From: Candidatus Rifleibacterium amylolyticum
GTDB lineage: Bacteria > Muiribacteriota > Ozemobacteria > Ozemobacterales > Ozemobacteraceae
Length of the DNA stretch: 64,000 bases
NCBI GenBank assembly: GCA_009917695.1
Contig: JAACJG010000002.1
Coordinates: 372,001 to 436,000, forward strand
Reading direction: 5' to 3'
Shown in pieces: positions 47,149 to 57,821 of this stretch. The notes under the pieces are model-generated. The model was not told the origin of the DNA. It saw only the letters and a program-made list of their open reading frames with translations, and ran no database searches. The position numbers were made by a program, and so were the translations under genes. The number at the start of each line of letters is the position of its first letter. The stretch's first letter is position 1.

Positions 47149-47447
47149 ACACCTAAAAAACTTAAACCTGCCGTACGACACAAATTCTGTGCGTTTTTTA
47201 CACAACGCAATTCTCTATATCGCAGATCTGGACGATGGCGGAAATAGACGAATACTATAGTATAGCCGGAGAATCTAACTTAACTCCAGACCATACCATG
47301 CCGATATTATTAAGGGGGGGATGTTATCGCCAGCCCAATTTTGTACAAACTCTCTGACAAAGAGACTTACGATCCAAAAAGTCCGGCAGTACACGAACTG
47401 CCGGAATTCTGGCATTCAAATTGCTACTTATAAGGCGAGGTTGCTGA

Positions 47448-48290
47448 ATGAAGCTATACTTAAAAAAGGTAATCATGCTGATTCTTGTGCTGGCAGCGGC
47501 GCAATCTTTTGCTATCACGTCTTCAGAGATCTACAGTGATGGCACAAGAGCATTCAACAGTGCCCGCTGGCAGGAAGCCGAAGAAATTTTTGCACGTTTC
47601 ATCGAAACCTGGCCTGATCATATACTCAAACCAAAGGCTCTCTATTACAAAACCATTGCCGCAACACGCAATATGACAGGGAGCATCAATAAAACCCTGG
47701 CAGATAATGCTGCCATCTGGAGAAGCGAACTGTCTCAACTGCAGACTGAACTTCCTGGACAGGATCTGACCGAATTGAAAGTTGCGATAGATATTGCCAA
47801 CCGTTACAACGAAAAACCCGACTGGAACTCCCTGGGCAACTTAAACCCCGTGGAACTCAAGCATTACCTGCAGCGGAACTGGCATCCCGATGCCACCAGC
47901 GAACCCATGGCCGCCCTGGCCTGGAGCAACGACTGGTTAAAAAAACACTCATCACCCATGGATCCAGATCTGGAGAGCAGAATACAGCTTATCAGGGCCC
48001 GAGCTTTTTGGCAAATCTTACTTTCCCCCTTATCACTTTGCGCAAATTCCGATATACTTAAGTTATGGAGGTGTTGGCCCGTACACGAACACCTGCAGAA
48101 AGCTCTCGACCGTGGATTTGCGACTGGCGATCCTGAACTCAAGAAACAGATAGCGTTGTTGGGGTATCACTTCGACTTTTTCAAGGGAAGAGGCTTGATT
48201 GGCATCAGCACGGCCAGCCTGAAAAGCCGGTGGTATTCCTATCTTTCTGAACGCGGAATCAACCATCAGGAGGCCTGGTGCCCTAAATGA
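47448..48290 (+). CDS. Exported TPR-like protein
   Basis: Signal KKVIMLILVLAAAQSFA; SDGTRAFNSARWQEAEEIFARFIETWPDHILKPKALYYK. Confidence 0.6.
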   Translation: MKLYLKKVIMLILVLAAAQSFAITSSEIYSDGTRAFNSARWQEAEEIFARFIETWPDHILKPKALYYKTIAATRNMTGSINKTLADNAAIWRSELSQLQTELPGQDLTELKVAIDIANRYNEKPDWNSLGNLNPVELKHYLQRNWHPDATSEPMAALAWSNDWLKKHSSPMDPDLESRIQLIRARAFWQILLSPLSLCANSDILKLWRCWPVHEHLQKALDRGFATGDPELKKQIALLGYHFDFFKGRGLIGISTASLKSRWYSYLSERGINHQEAWCPK

Positions 48291-48883
48291 AAGGTAGCCT
48301 GGGTAACATTATCAAAATCGGACTGCTCATAGCCCTGCTTCTTTTCGCAGGTTATATGATCTCCGAAGTGCCACACTCGACAGCGATCGACTTTTCGAGT
48401 GTAAGGCGCAACCTCGGCAGTACCGCCGCCAGAACCCCCGAACCAGGCCTCGAAGAAGACATTGCCAGCGGCCCCGAAGCTCTTGCAGCTATTCAGTCTC
48501 GCAACAAATATCTCAACGAGAGCCGCGCCCGCGAATACGTTGAATCTGCCACTACCGACTATTACCACGGCAGCTACGAAGAAGCTCTCAGAAGACTGGA
48601 GAGAGCAAGAATATACGATCCCAGTAATTACAGCATATTCAAGCTGAGCGGCCAGATATTCTTCGAAAAGAACAAGCTGCGCAAAGCCTTTAACGACTGG
48701 GAACGCGCCAACCAGCTGCCGAACGACGACCGCACCATCGCCCGCGATCTCGACGTGCTCAGACGCCTGATCCGCTACAGTCGCACTGAAATGGACAGAC
48801 TTCAGAGAACGGTCAATCGCGACCCAGACAATCGCATAGCCCGCGCCCGTTTGAGAGAACTCGAAGAACAGATGCGTGACTAA
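48287..48883 (+). CDS. Membrane-anchored TPR-like protein
   Basis: TM IIKIGLLIALLLFAGYMI; YYHGSYEEALRRLERARIYDPSNYSIFKLSGQIFFEKNKLRKAFNDWERANQL. Confidence 0.65.
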   Translation: MKGSLGNIIKIGLLIALLLFAGYMISEVPHSTAIDFSSVRRNLGSTAARTPEPGLEEDIASGPEALAAIQSRNKYLNESRAREYVESATTDYYHGSYEEALRRLERARIYDPSNYSIFKLSGQIFFEKNKLRKAFNDWERANQLPNDDRTIARDLDVLRRLIRYSRTEMDRLQRTVNRDPDNRIARARLRELEEQMRD

Positions 48884-48925
48884 AAACGGTACACTATCTG
48901 CGTTTTTCAGCCGATATGTACTGAA

Positions 48926-49894
48926 ATGCCTGAACCCAAGCACAGCCCGATCGAATTCCTTGCCGACTGGTCACACCTTGCCGGAGGCTTTTACGCTGAC
49001 GCTCCCGTGTATGAACCAGAGATTCCAGAATCATTAAAACATTCTGAGCTTTATCAGCTGCTGATCAATCGGGTTATGCTGCGCGAATTCTGCAGAAGCA
49101 ATCAGATCGAACAGCCGCCATATATTTCCGGGCTGCAGTTCGATGCACTCTCAGCCTGGGCGGTAAAACGCAACCGCTTTCCGCTTGCAATGAAGTCGGC
49201 AATAAACGGCAGCGACTGCGACCACTGCTACATTCTTAAAGCCTTTCGCGAATTGCCTGAATTTTTCGACGCGATAAGAAATTCTATAAATGGGCCGGTC
49301 ATACTGGAAGAGTTCATCAACGCAAAAACTCGAATTGAAGTTACCTATATAGCCGGTTTACCACGTCTGTTCTCTCAGTTCGGACTTGAGAAATCGATGC
49401 GCATGCGCCACAGCTGGCGTGTATTTCCAATCAGACCGCCGGAAGCTCTGGTCGATCAGATCTGCTCAATCACCTCCAGATTCAAAGGTCTCGAAAAAAT
49501 AAAAGATGCGCCGATACGCTTTTCGTTTGCCCTGCGCGACGGAAAGCTCATACTCTTATCGGTCAACTCAGGCATGAACCGGCCAGAATATCATCCAGAC
49601 TGGTGCAAAGCAGCCGGCATATCATGCATTTCATTGCCGCCAGTCAAAAGTCGCAGCAAAAAGATCTGCAAACTCTTGATTTATACCGATATCGGAGAGT
49701 TTCCCGAGAACGAACTATTCGCAACCGGTGGTGACAGTCTGGTAAAATTTGGCGCCGCCGGTAACCAGACAATTGCGCTTTTAAGCTCAGGCAATACAGC
49801 CCGGCTTCTCGAAGATGCTGAAAAAGTCGATGCCTTTTTCAGGCACTCGCGCGACAGCGGCTACCAACCGCCGCAACCAGCTGAAGAAGACTGA
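48926..49894 (+). CDS. Hypothetical protein with possible ATP-grasp-like core
   Basis: RFPLAMKSAINGSDCDHCYILKAFRELPEFFDAIRNSINGPVILEEFINAKTRIEVTYIAG resembles ATP-grasp spacing but is divergent. Confidence 0.4.
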   Translation: MPEPKHSPIEFLADWSHLAGGFYADAPVYEPEIPESLKHSELYQLLINRVMLREFCRSNQIEQPPYISGLQFDALSAWAVKRNRFPLAMKSAINGSDCDHCYILKAFRELPEFFDAIRNSINGPVILEEFINAKTRIEVTYIAGLPRLFSQFGLEKSMRMRHSWRVFPIRPPEALVDQICSITSRFKGLEKIKDAPIRFSFALRDGKLILLSVNSGMNRPEYHPDWCKAAGISCISLPPVKSRSKKICKLLIYTDIGEFPENELFATGGDSLVKFGAAGNQTIALLSSGNTARLLEDAEKVDAFFRHSRDSGYQPPQPAEED

Positions 49895-49902
49895 ATCGGC
49901 TG

Positions 49903-51270
49903 TTAAAATTTACTGCGGTAACCGCGCCAGACATCAAAAAACAGCTTGTTGCCCTGAAAATGCGGGCAATACTTGTAAAACGAAAAGGTTGCAGCGTTTT
50001 TCACCTGCACTCTTTTACCATCTATGGTCATAACTACCTTTTCGCCGCGATCGAGTTTTGCCTTTGCGTCATCATACCAGCGTCGATAGGTATGCGCCGC
50101 GTATTCGACCTGCTTGTCGAAACCCTTGAATTTCTGGTTCCAGTTGCCGGAATCGTAACAGCCGACACCAAGCGCCCAGTCAAGTTTATGCTGAGTTGCA
50201 GAAGACTTTGAAATCAGCCCCTGTTCGCATTGCAACCTGGTTAAAATGACCTGCGGATTGATACTGTATTTTTTTGCGGCATCGTAAATCATCTGAGCCG
50301 GCGAAGAGCCACGATATGGCTTTGCCAGAACAGAATTCTTTGATTCGAGAAACTTCTGAATCTGGGCGACAGTCATGGTGCCACTGTTAGTCAGGGCATG
50401 ATCTGAGATCAGGTAGTCCTGTTGAAAGGTCTCCTGCCAGGACTCATTTCCGGTCGAAGGCGCAACGCCTGAACTCGATGAAGATGTCGATTGCGTTTGC
50501 GCAGCTCCTGTTGTAGATGCGTTCTGTGACACCGTGGCATCTGGTTTTGTTGCCGATGTATTCAGACCGCGCGGCAATGCAATAAGTTGTCCCGGGAAAA
50601 TCAGATTCGGCGTTGCAGCGATGTTGCTGGCCTGATATTTAACGATATGTTGCCACATCCCGCCGTTGCCATAATATTTTTCGCAGATTTTGTACAATGA
50701 ATCGCCAGATTTAACCCGGTAGTAATCCATTCCGGTGATGCCAGCGGATGAAACGGGCGAGCCCGAAGCGCCCTGCCGAGAAGCAACTGGAGTCTTTACT
50801 GTTGTAGCAGCAGAAGAGCCCGCACTGGCATGAGCACCTATGGCTACAGGGGCTTCACCAAACGGCGACGGAGCGTCGGAAAATACAGGAGCGGTTGGAA
50901 CCGCGGCGGCTGAAGCGTTTTGCGCCTGTTCGAAAGCATCCATATCCATTTCAGAGACGCCAGGGGTATTTCTAAATATTTCTATTTCAAGATTACGCTT
51001 AGCTTCGCGCAACGCTTCTGCATATTTAGCCACGTCTGAACGGCCCAGACCAACAGCCTGCTGATAGTCGCGGTAGGCCTTCTGATATTGTTCAAAAGCC
51101 TTTTCAACACTGGCAGGCGAGCTGGGCTCACGCACAGCGGCAAAAGGCTGCTTCTGTTTGTTATCGCGAGCGATTTCGTTGCTCACCACCAAAGCTGCCG
51201 CGCCAAGCGCTATGCCAACGGCCATGGTAAGCATGAAACCGATAACTCCCCTGCGGTTCAGCGTAAACAT
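49903..51270 (-). CDS. LysM-domain protein with putative C-terminal peptidoglycan-hydrolase-like region
   Basis: YYRVKSGDSLYKICEKYYGNGGMWQHIVKYQASNIAATPNLIFPGQLIALP; C-terminal YDAAKKYSINPQVILTRLQCEQGLI... Confidence 0.8.
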   Translation of the reverse strand: MFTLNRRGVIGFMLTMAVGIALGAAALVVSNEIARDNKQKQPFAAVREPSSPASVEKAFEQYQKAYRDYQQAVGLGRSDVAKYAEALREAKRNLEIEIFRNTPGVSEMDMDAFEQAQNASAAAVPTAPVFSDAPSPFGEAPVAIGAHASAGSSAATTVKTPVASRQGASGSPVSSAGITGMDYYRVKSGDSLYKICEKYYGNGGMWQHIVKYQASNIAATPNLIFPGQLIALPRGLNTSATKPDATVSQNASTTGAAQTQSTSSSSSGVAPSTGNESWQETFQQDYLISDHALTNSGTMTVAQIQKFLESKNSVLAKPYRGSSPAQMIYDAAKKYSINPQVILTRLQCEQGLISKSSATQHKLDWALGVGCYDSGNWNQKFKGFDKQVEYAAHTYRRWYDDAKAKLDRGEKVVMTIDGKRVQVKNAATFSFYKYCPHFQGNKLFFDVWRGYRSKF

Positions 51271-51497
51271 GCTGTCGTCTCCAGGTTAATAATTTGCTCG
51301 ACCGCTAACGGTACCTTTTTTAATCATAACAAAAATTCTAACGAGTGTTTAAGTTTACGCGAAATTATCACAAAAGTTTCAAATTTACCTGCATTTCTGT
51401 CATTTGCCTGAGAATTACTGATCGATCGCTTTTTTTATGTTCAATCCGGGTTGATTTATGGTAAATTTTCAGTAATTCAGTCAGGGTCGGCAAACAG

Positions 51498-52454
51498 ATG
51501 ACTATCAAATCAGCTTCAGACAAGACTTCGATTTTTGTTGGTGTGGCATTCATTCTTCTGGCCAGCATTATCGGAACTGGCGGCGTTTTGTGGAAAAACT
51601 TCGTCGAGTACACCGGCAACAGCTCAAACCTTCCAGACGTCTTTGCTGGAATCTCTGAGCAACCGCCGTATAACCCTTCGACCGACCCTGATAATCGTGA
51701 AGAGATCATCTTTTCGTTCACCATACCACGTGGAGATCTGGTCAAGTTCATTGAGGTCATGCAGCCAAAACTTGACGACATAGTCGCCAGAACAGGAAAA
51801 GTAGCAAAGATAGACGTTTCCACCAGCGAATACGAAATCGCCGACAAGGTCGAAAGGCGCCTCGTCGATTTTGGCAGTATTTCGATCATGGGATATCTGA
51901 CCTTACGCGACAAGAAAAAGATAACCGCTATTCTCGAGCGTTACAGCACGCCGCCTAAACGGACATATTTCGTGGTCAGAGCTGGTGACAAGGCTCTTTC
52001 TCTTGGCGACATATCAGGCTACCGCATAGCTTACCGCAGTAACGACTCGCTCACCGGTCACCTTATTCCATTACGCGAATTGAAACAGGCAGGCATAGAG
52101 CACAGCACTTATTTCAGCCAGGAATTCTATTCAGAGAACTACAGCGACTCGATGCTGGGCCTGCTGAATGATCAGTATGACTGCATCGTCATTTCGAGCA
52201 ACTATTTTCTCGAACAGCCTGAGAGCGTGCGTAAAAAAATGCGGATAATCCACGAGAGCCACGAAATGCCGGGCGGAGTCTATCTGACTTCACTTAAAGA
52301 ACGCAGCCCCTACGAACAGATCGTAGTCGGCAATTTTATGAAATTATCAGATACGATCAACGAAACCGAAATGTTTTCTGGCATGTTCAAAACCAGAAGA
52401 CCTGATGAACAGACCTATTCGATGCTGGTGCGGGAGTATATCAATGGCAACTGA
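51498..52454 (+). CDS. Membrane-anchored PhnD-like periplasmic binding domain protein
   Basis: N-terminal TM; VDFGSISIMGYLTLRDKK...YFVVRAGDKALSLGDISGYRIAYRSNDSLTGHLIPLRELKQAGI...DQYDCIVISSNYF. Confidence 0.7.
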   Translation: MTIKSASDKTSIFVGVAFILLASIIGTGGVLWKNFVEYTGNSSNLPDVFAGISEQPPYNPSTDPDNREEIIFSFTIPRGDLVKFIEVMQPKLDDIVARTGKVAKIDVSTSEYEIADKVERRLVDFGSISIMGYLTLRDKKKITAILERYSTPPKRTYFVVRAGDKALSLGDISGYRIAYRSNDSLTGHLIPLRELKQAGIEHSTYFSQEFYSENYSDSMLGLLNDQYDCIVISSNYFLEQPESVRKKMRIIHESHEMPGGVYLTSLKERSPYEQIVVGNFMKLSDTINETEMFSGMFKTRRPDEQTYSMLVREYINGN

Positions 52455-54669
52455 CAGCAGCATTCAGGCACAATCATTCAGCATTGGCTTTCGCCATAAG
52501 ATCGCTATTGTTTTCACGCTGCTGATAACCTTCATCATGCTGGTATCAGTGTATCTGGTGACGATACAGATCAAGCGCACCAGCCTGAAACGCGCAGAAG
52601 AGACGGGACAGATGTTCGGGCGCATGATCGCACTCGCCATGGGTGAAGACATAGTACGTGGTAATTTTCAGGGCATAGATTATGCTCTCAGTGAATTCAC
52701 GCGACACGAAAAAGTCGAATACTGCCTGATTCTCGACAACCTTGGCCGCATCATTTCCAGCACCGAACCCGGCCTGCATGGCAAGTATTTCAGCGATGGC
52801 TGGTCACGCAGCGCATTGTTTGCTACAACGCTCTCAATCAGAAGAGCAGCCAACAAACTCAGACCGGTCTACGACATTTCAGTGCCGATAATCATTGGCG
52901 GCAAGCGCCATGGCTTGATAAGAGCCGGCTTTACCATACAGGATGAGTATGAAAGCATTCGCAGCCTGTTGTTTTATAACCTCACCCTGGGAGCGATTCT
53001 CATAATAATAGGCATTCTCATCGCCTATGGCATCTCGGCAACACTGCTGGCGCCGCTTAATGCGATTCTGAATTCGGTCGAGTCGATAAGCCGTGGCGAC
53101 TACAAGCAGAGAGCGATGATCGGCAGCAGCGACGAATTCGGCGCCCTGGCCCTGTCGTTCAATCGTCTTTCATCTATATTGCGCACACGCGAAACTACCA
53201 ACAACCACATTACCAAAAAGATCCTCGAAGAAGACCCTGAGCTGGCCGACCGTCATTTCAGTGGCAAAACCTTCGCGGCGATCGTTCTGCATCTTGAGTT
53301 GAACAGATTCAATCTGTTCATCGAACGCAACTCGCCTTCTGAAGCCGTTGACACCCTCAACAGTTTCTTCGAGCAAACCGCCGAAATCATAGCTGAAGCT
53401 GGCGGAATCGTCGACCGCTTTGGCGACGGTTTCATGACCGCCATTTTTCCGACGTCAAAGAGCGACAAATGGCCGGCGCCTCTGCGGGCGGGTTACGCAG
53501 CCCTGTCAGCCCGCAACAACATAAATCTGTTCAACTACCGGCAGGCTCAGCTTGGTCTTGAAGAAGTCTTTCTGAAAACCGGCATAACCTGTGGAAAAGT
53601 CATCATCGGACATATCGGCAGTCGTTCACGCTCTGACTTCAGCGCAATCGGACCCTGTATCGCCAATGCCAGAACCAATGCCGAACTTTCCCACCGCAAC
53701 AACGGCTTTCTGCCAGTTGCTGACCGGGGCTTCGCCAACATTTCGCGGGACTATCTTCTGTTCAAAGGTCTGAGCCAGAATCCTGAGGACGACGAAACTC
53801 ATTTCATTCTCACCGGCTTCGCCAATTTCTCGTATTTCAAAGAGCTTCTACAGACAGCTTCCGCCCAGGGAAGCTACGCCATCATCTCGGCTTTCGGACT
53901 TACTCTGAGCCCTGAAGGCTTCGAGTTTCTCAAAAACGCTATTGCTGACGAGAACTGCGAATATCGCAGCGACGCGATCAGAGCGCTATCTCCTTTTATA
54001 TTCCGGCAAAACAAAGATGCCAGAGAATTGTTGATCGAGATGATAAAACGCGATCATGACTCACAACAGACATCGGTGGCAGTTTCGGTGCTGGCATTGA
54101 GCCGAGACAACGAACTTTTGAACATTTTCACCGACCTGCTCAAGCACAGCGATGACAGGATCAGGGCAAATGCGGTTGAGGCATGTATTCCCCTTGAATT
54201 TCCTGACAAGCGCGAACTGTTCAAACAAATGATGGCTGACAATGCGCCACGTGTCTGTGCCAATGCCCTGCTCGGGCTCTGGCTGGCTGACGATCAACAG
54301 ACGCTTGCCTGTCTCTACGGCATGCTCAAGTCTGACAGCAGCAAAATGAGGGCTTCAGCAGCCTATGCCATCTCATTTCTGGCAAAGGCACGCAGATTTA
54401 GACGGCTGTTTCCGGCTTACAGTGAACAATCAGGCCTGATCGTGCTGCCGGTTATCGAAAACATCCTCAAGCGCCTCAAACTGATGCTCGAAAGCAGCGA
54501 GGATTCAGAGCGCCTGCAGGCTCTGCGTGCCGTTGGCAGCATCGGTGGCACTGACTACCGCGATCAGATCGATCACCTGCTCAAAGTCGAGACCGATCCC
54601 GAGATCGTCAACCTCGCCCACACAATTCTGCACGACTGGGAGCGTCTGCTCAGACCGGCTAAAGACTGA
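52444..54669 (+). CDS. Class III nucleotidyl cyclase-like protein with TM/HAMP region and C-terminal HEAT repeats
   Basis: TM-HAMP (LLAPLNAILNSVESISRGDYKQRAMIGSSDEFGALALSFNRL); cyclase core (FAAIVLHLELNRFN...GGIVDRFGDGFMTAIF...GKVIIGHIGSRSRSDFSAIG); HEAT-like repeats; overlaps the upstream gene. Confidence 0.82.
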   Translation: MATDSSIQAQSFSIGFRHKIAIVFTLLITFIMLVSVYLVTIQIKRTSLKRAEETGQMFGRMIALAMGEDIVRGNFQGIDYALSEFTRHEKVEYCLILDNLGRIISSTEPGLHGKYFSDGWSRSALFATTLSIRRAANKLRPVYDISVPIIIGGKRHGLIRAGFTIQDEYESIRSLLFYNLTLGAILIIIGILIAYGISATLLAPLNAILNSVESISRGDYKQRAMIGSSDEFGALALSFNRLSSILRTRETTNNHITKKILEEDPELADRHFSGKTFAAIVLHLELNRFNLFIERNSPSEAVDTLNSFFEQTAEIIAEAGGIVDRFGDGFMTAIFPTSKSDKWPAPLRAGYAALSARNNINLFNYRQAQLGLEEVFLKTGITCGKVIIGHIGSRSRSDFSAIGPCIANARTNAELSHRNNGFLPVADRGFANISRDYLLFKGLSQNPEDDETHFILTGFANFSYFKELLQTASAQGSYAIISAFGLTLSPEGFEFLKNAIADENCEYRSDAIRALSPFIFRQNKDARELLIEMIKRDHDSQQTSVAVSVLALSRDNELLNIFTDLLKHSDDRIRANAVEACIPLEFPDKRELFKQMMADNAPRVCANALLGLWLADDQQTLACLYGMLKSDSSKMRASAAYAISFLAKARRFRRLFPAYSEQSGLIVLPVIENILKRLKLMLESSEDSERLQALRAVGSIGGTDYRDQIDHLLKVETDPEIVNLAHTILHDWERLLRPAKD

Positions 54670-54699
54670 AAACCGGCCATTCAACAAAAGCAGAGAACC

Positions 54700-55239
54700 T
54701 TATTTATCAGATAAAACCGTTTCGCGCTGGCTGACAGCGCCTGACAACTTCTCGCCGACGAACATGCCGATGGCAGCGGTAAAAAACTGCATGGTTGCAA
54801 TCGGCATGAACAACCACTGCACCTGGTCACTCAATTTGAGAAAATTTACGATCATGCTGCCTGCTCCCCATATAACAAGCGCTTTGGCGATAGCCGGCAA
54901 CGAATAACGCACCGGCGCCGGCAAACGCTGTACCATATAATAACCAGCGAGCATCAGCAGATTACCGGTCATGATAACCGGCAGCACAGGATACAGAGGC
55001 GCCGGCAGATGCCCCGAAACGATGCCACCAATAGGGCTGAGAATGCCAAGCATCATGGCATATCTGGCGCCCAGGCGCAGCAACACAAAAAGCAACAAAG
55101 CATTGACCAGCGTGCCGGTAACCGGGTTCGGCAAACCAACGAGCTGCAATGCCAGCAGCACAGCGAGAAATATACCGGCCTGACTGACCAGTATCAGCTG
55201 TCTGCGGCCTGTTCCTTCATTTTGTCGTTCGCTTTCCAT
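54700..55239 (-). CDS. Multi-TM membrane protein (ECF-transporter S-component-like)
   Basis: Hydrophobic throughout; ATG at 55239 (MESERQNEGTGRRQLILVSQAGIFLAVLLALQLV) preferred. Confidence 0.6.
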   Translation of the reverse strand: MESERQNEGTGRRQLILVSQAGIFLAVLLALQLVGLPNPVTGTLVNALLLFVLLRLGARYAMMLGILSPIGGIVSGHLPAPLYPVLPVIMTGNLLMLAGYYMVQRLPAPVRYSLPAIAKALVIWGAGSMIVNFLKLSDQVQWLFMPIATMQFFTAAIGMFVGEKLSGAVSQRETVLSDK

Positions 55240-55659
55240 AGGCGCAAGTCTAGCACAACAACCATACCAGGTAAACCAGACAAAATTCGGCACCTGCGCT
55301 TGTTGCTTGAGGTTCTGCGGCTTTGCCCAGGGGTTGCTTTTTCTGAGAAATCGTTTACAATATATATAGGTTAATTTTCGGTCGCTGTTATTTTTATCAC
55401 AACTTAAATGGAAATAGCCATGTATACCATCTCTACGGCCAAAAAAATCTGGCGAAGTGACTTTCATGTCTCACGACTGCCAAGTCAGAGCATCTACTGA
55501 TTCAATCTGATCAGAAGACAGAGTTCTTCGCCCCGCCCACATCATCTTTTACCCGCCGACAGCACGCGCAGGCGCCAACCCGGTTCTGCCTGCGCTATAC
55601 TGCTCTATTTCGGCAGATCATGTGGAAAAGAAACCACATATAATCAAAAGAGAATTACA

Positions 55660-56514
55660 ATGAAAAAGACAGATTTTCGCTCAAACCTTCAGAGCGTAAT
55701 GCTTCTCTTAGTTGGCTCAGCCATCTGCGCTATTGCCGTCAACGGCATTCTCGTACCCAAACAGTTTCTTTCAGGCGGTCTGACCGGCATCACCCTCTTC
55801 ATCAATCGTTTCGTGCCAGCAGCGCCGATTTCATGGATGTATCTTGCCTTCAACATTCCGCTCTTCATCTTCGGCTACCGACAGCTTGGCAAACGTTTTT
55901 TCATGCTGTCTCTCGCCGGCACCGCCTTTTATACCGCGGCCATCGAACTGATCGACTTTCGCATCGCGGTTAACGATATGATGCTCTCGGCAATTCTGGC
56001 CGGCCTGATCAATGGCATCGGCTCAGGCATGATACTGCGCTCGAAAGGCTCGGCCGGCGGCACCGACATTCTCTCGGTACTTCTGGCCAACCGTTTCGGC
56101 ATCAAACTCGGCACGACTTTTCTGTCGTTCAATATCTTCGTTCTGACCGGTGCGGCGCTGTTCTTCAGTCTTGACGAAGCTCTGTTCACCCTCGTCTACA
56201 TGTTCGTTTCATCGAAGATGATCGATCTTGCCATTTATGGCCTGTCGCAGCGCAAGGCTGTCACCATCGTTTCCGAGCAATGGAAGACGATCAACCAGAG
56301 CATACTCGACGAAATGCAGCGTGGCACAACGCTGATCGCTGCCAGCGGCGGCTTTTCGCAGCAGTCGGTCAACATGATCTACACAGTGGTATCGCGGCGC
56401 GAACTCAACCAGCTCAAAGAGGTCGTTCTCAAGGAAGATCCCAAGGCTTTTATTGTCGTGAACGAGACGAGCGAGGTAATAGGCTATCGCATCGGAAATC
56501 AGCCGCAGTGGTAA
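55660..56514 (+). CDS. YitT family membrane protein (DUF2179 C-terminus)
   Basis: LLLVGSAICAIAVNGILVPKQFLSGGLTGITLFI; GSAGGTDILSVLLANRFGIKLGT; IYTVVSRRELNQLKEVVLKEDPKAFIVVNETSEVIG. Confidence 0.92.
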   Translation: MKKTDFRSNLQSVMLLLVGSAICAIAVNGILVPKQFLSGGLTGITLFINRFVPAAPISWMYLAFNIPLFIFGYRQLGKRFFMLSLAGTAFYTAAIELIDFRIAVNDMMLSAILAGLINGIGSGMILRSKGSAGGTDILSVLLANRFGIKLGTTFLSFNIFVLTGAALFFSLDEALFTLVYMFVSSKMIDLAIYGLSQRKAVTIVSEQWKTINQSILDEMQRGTTLIAASGGFSQQSVNMIYTVVSRRELNQLKEVVLKEDPKAFIVVNETSEVIGYRIGNQPQW

Positions 56515-56531
56515 AAGACAGGAGAAACACA

Positions 56532-57779
56532 ATGAACAACATTCGACCCGACCTCAAGTGGATATTAAACCATCACAAGAACCCCGATCTGACACTTTGT
56601 CAGCAGCTGTTTTCGCCGGAAGTCGCACGCAAGGCGCGTCGCTTTCATCGACAGATTCCGGGCTTCAAGATGTCGCCACTGCTGGCCATGCCCAATCTCG
56701 CGCAGATGTTCGGCGTCGGCGGCATCTGGGTAAAAGATGAGTCGGTGCGGCTGCAGCTGAACTCATTCAAAGTCCTGGGCGGATCATACGCGGTTTATCG
56801 CTATCTCAAACAACGTCTTGGCGCCGATGAAGAGCTCACTTACGCCGAACTGACCTCGGCCGAAACCAGACAGAAGCTGGGCAAAATCACTTTCGCCACC
56901 GCCACCGACGGCAATCACGGCCGCGGCATCGCCTGGGCGGCGCAAAAACTCGAGCATGACTGCGTTGTCTACGTACACGCCGAGACCTCGAAGCCACGCA
57001 TCGACGCGATCCGCAGTTATGGCGCCACGGTCAAAATCATTGCCGGAAATTACGACGACGCTGTTCGTCAGATAGTGATCGATGCAAAAGAGAACGACTG
57101 GGCGGTAATTTCTGATACTTCATGGGAAGGCTATACCGAGATCCCGACCTGGATCATGCAGGGCTACACCACTATGATGGCCGAGATTCAGGAGCAGTTC
57201 GCCGGTCAGGGAATCACCCGGCCGACGCATGTTTTCGTACAGGCCGGCGTAGGCGCGCTGGCAGCCTCGGTCATCGGTTATTATCACGCGTTGTTTCCAG
57301 GCGATGCGCCGCGCTGCATCGTCGTCGAGCCAGAGACCGCCGACTGTCTTTACCAGTCTATGCAGATTGGTGACGGCAAACCGCACCGTATCGACGGCGA
57401 GCTCGACACCATAATGGCAGGTCTGGCCTGTGGCGAGCCAAGCCCGGTGGCCTGGCAGATTCTCAAAGAAGCCGCCTGCTGTTTCGTCACCTGCCCCGAC
57501 TACGTGGCGGCAAAAGGCATGCGCATTTACGGCACTCCGCTCGCCGGCGACCCATTTATCGTCTCGGGCGAATCGGGTGCAGTGACTCTCGGCGCTCTCG
57601 TATCGATTCTGCGTGAGAACTGTGTCGGCGAACTGCGCGACTACCTGCACATCAATCAGGATTCGCAGATTCTCTTCATCAATACCGAAGGCAACACCGA
57701 CCCGGTTCATTTCCGCCAGATCATCTGGGAAGGCGCCAACCCGGTTCCGCGCGAATACTGGACCGATTCACCCAGCTGA
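56532..57779 (+). CDS. dpaL: Diaminopropionate ammonia-lyase (PLP-dependent)
   Basis: LQLNSFKVLGGSYAVYRYL (PLP Lys); TFATATDGNHGRGIAWAAQ; FVQAGVGALAASVIGYYH; internal ATG at 56532. Confidence 0.9.
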   Translation: MNNIRPDLKWILNHHKNPDLTLCQQLFSPEVARKARRFHRQIPGFKMSPLLAMPNLAQMFGVGGIWVKDESVRLQLNSFKVLGGSYAVYRYLKQRLGADEELTYAELTSAETRQKLGKITFATATDGNHGRGIAWAAQKLEHDCVVYVHAETSKPRIDAIRSYGATVKIIAGNYDDAVRQIVIDAKENDWAVISDTSWEGYTEIPTWIMQGYTTMMAEIQEQFAGQGITRPTHVFVQAGVGALAASVIGYYHALFPGDAPRCIVVEPETADCLYQSMQIGDGKPHRIDGELDTIMAGLACGEPSPVAWQILKEAACCFVTCPDYVAAKGMRIYGTPLAGDPFIVSGESGAVTLGALVSILRENCVGELRDYLHINQDSQILFINTEGNTDPVHFRQIIWEGANPVPREYWTDSPS

Positions 57780-57785
57780 TGCAAA

Positions 57786-57821
57786 TTGTCTGAAGCGCTG
57801 TGAAAGCGGCGCTTCAGACAA
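57786..57821. terminator. Bidirectional hairpin terminator between convergent genes
   Basis: TTGTCTGAAGCGC...GCGCTTCAGACAA. Confidence 0.75.
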
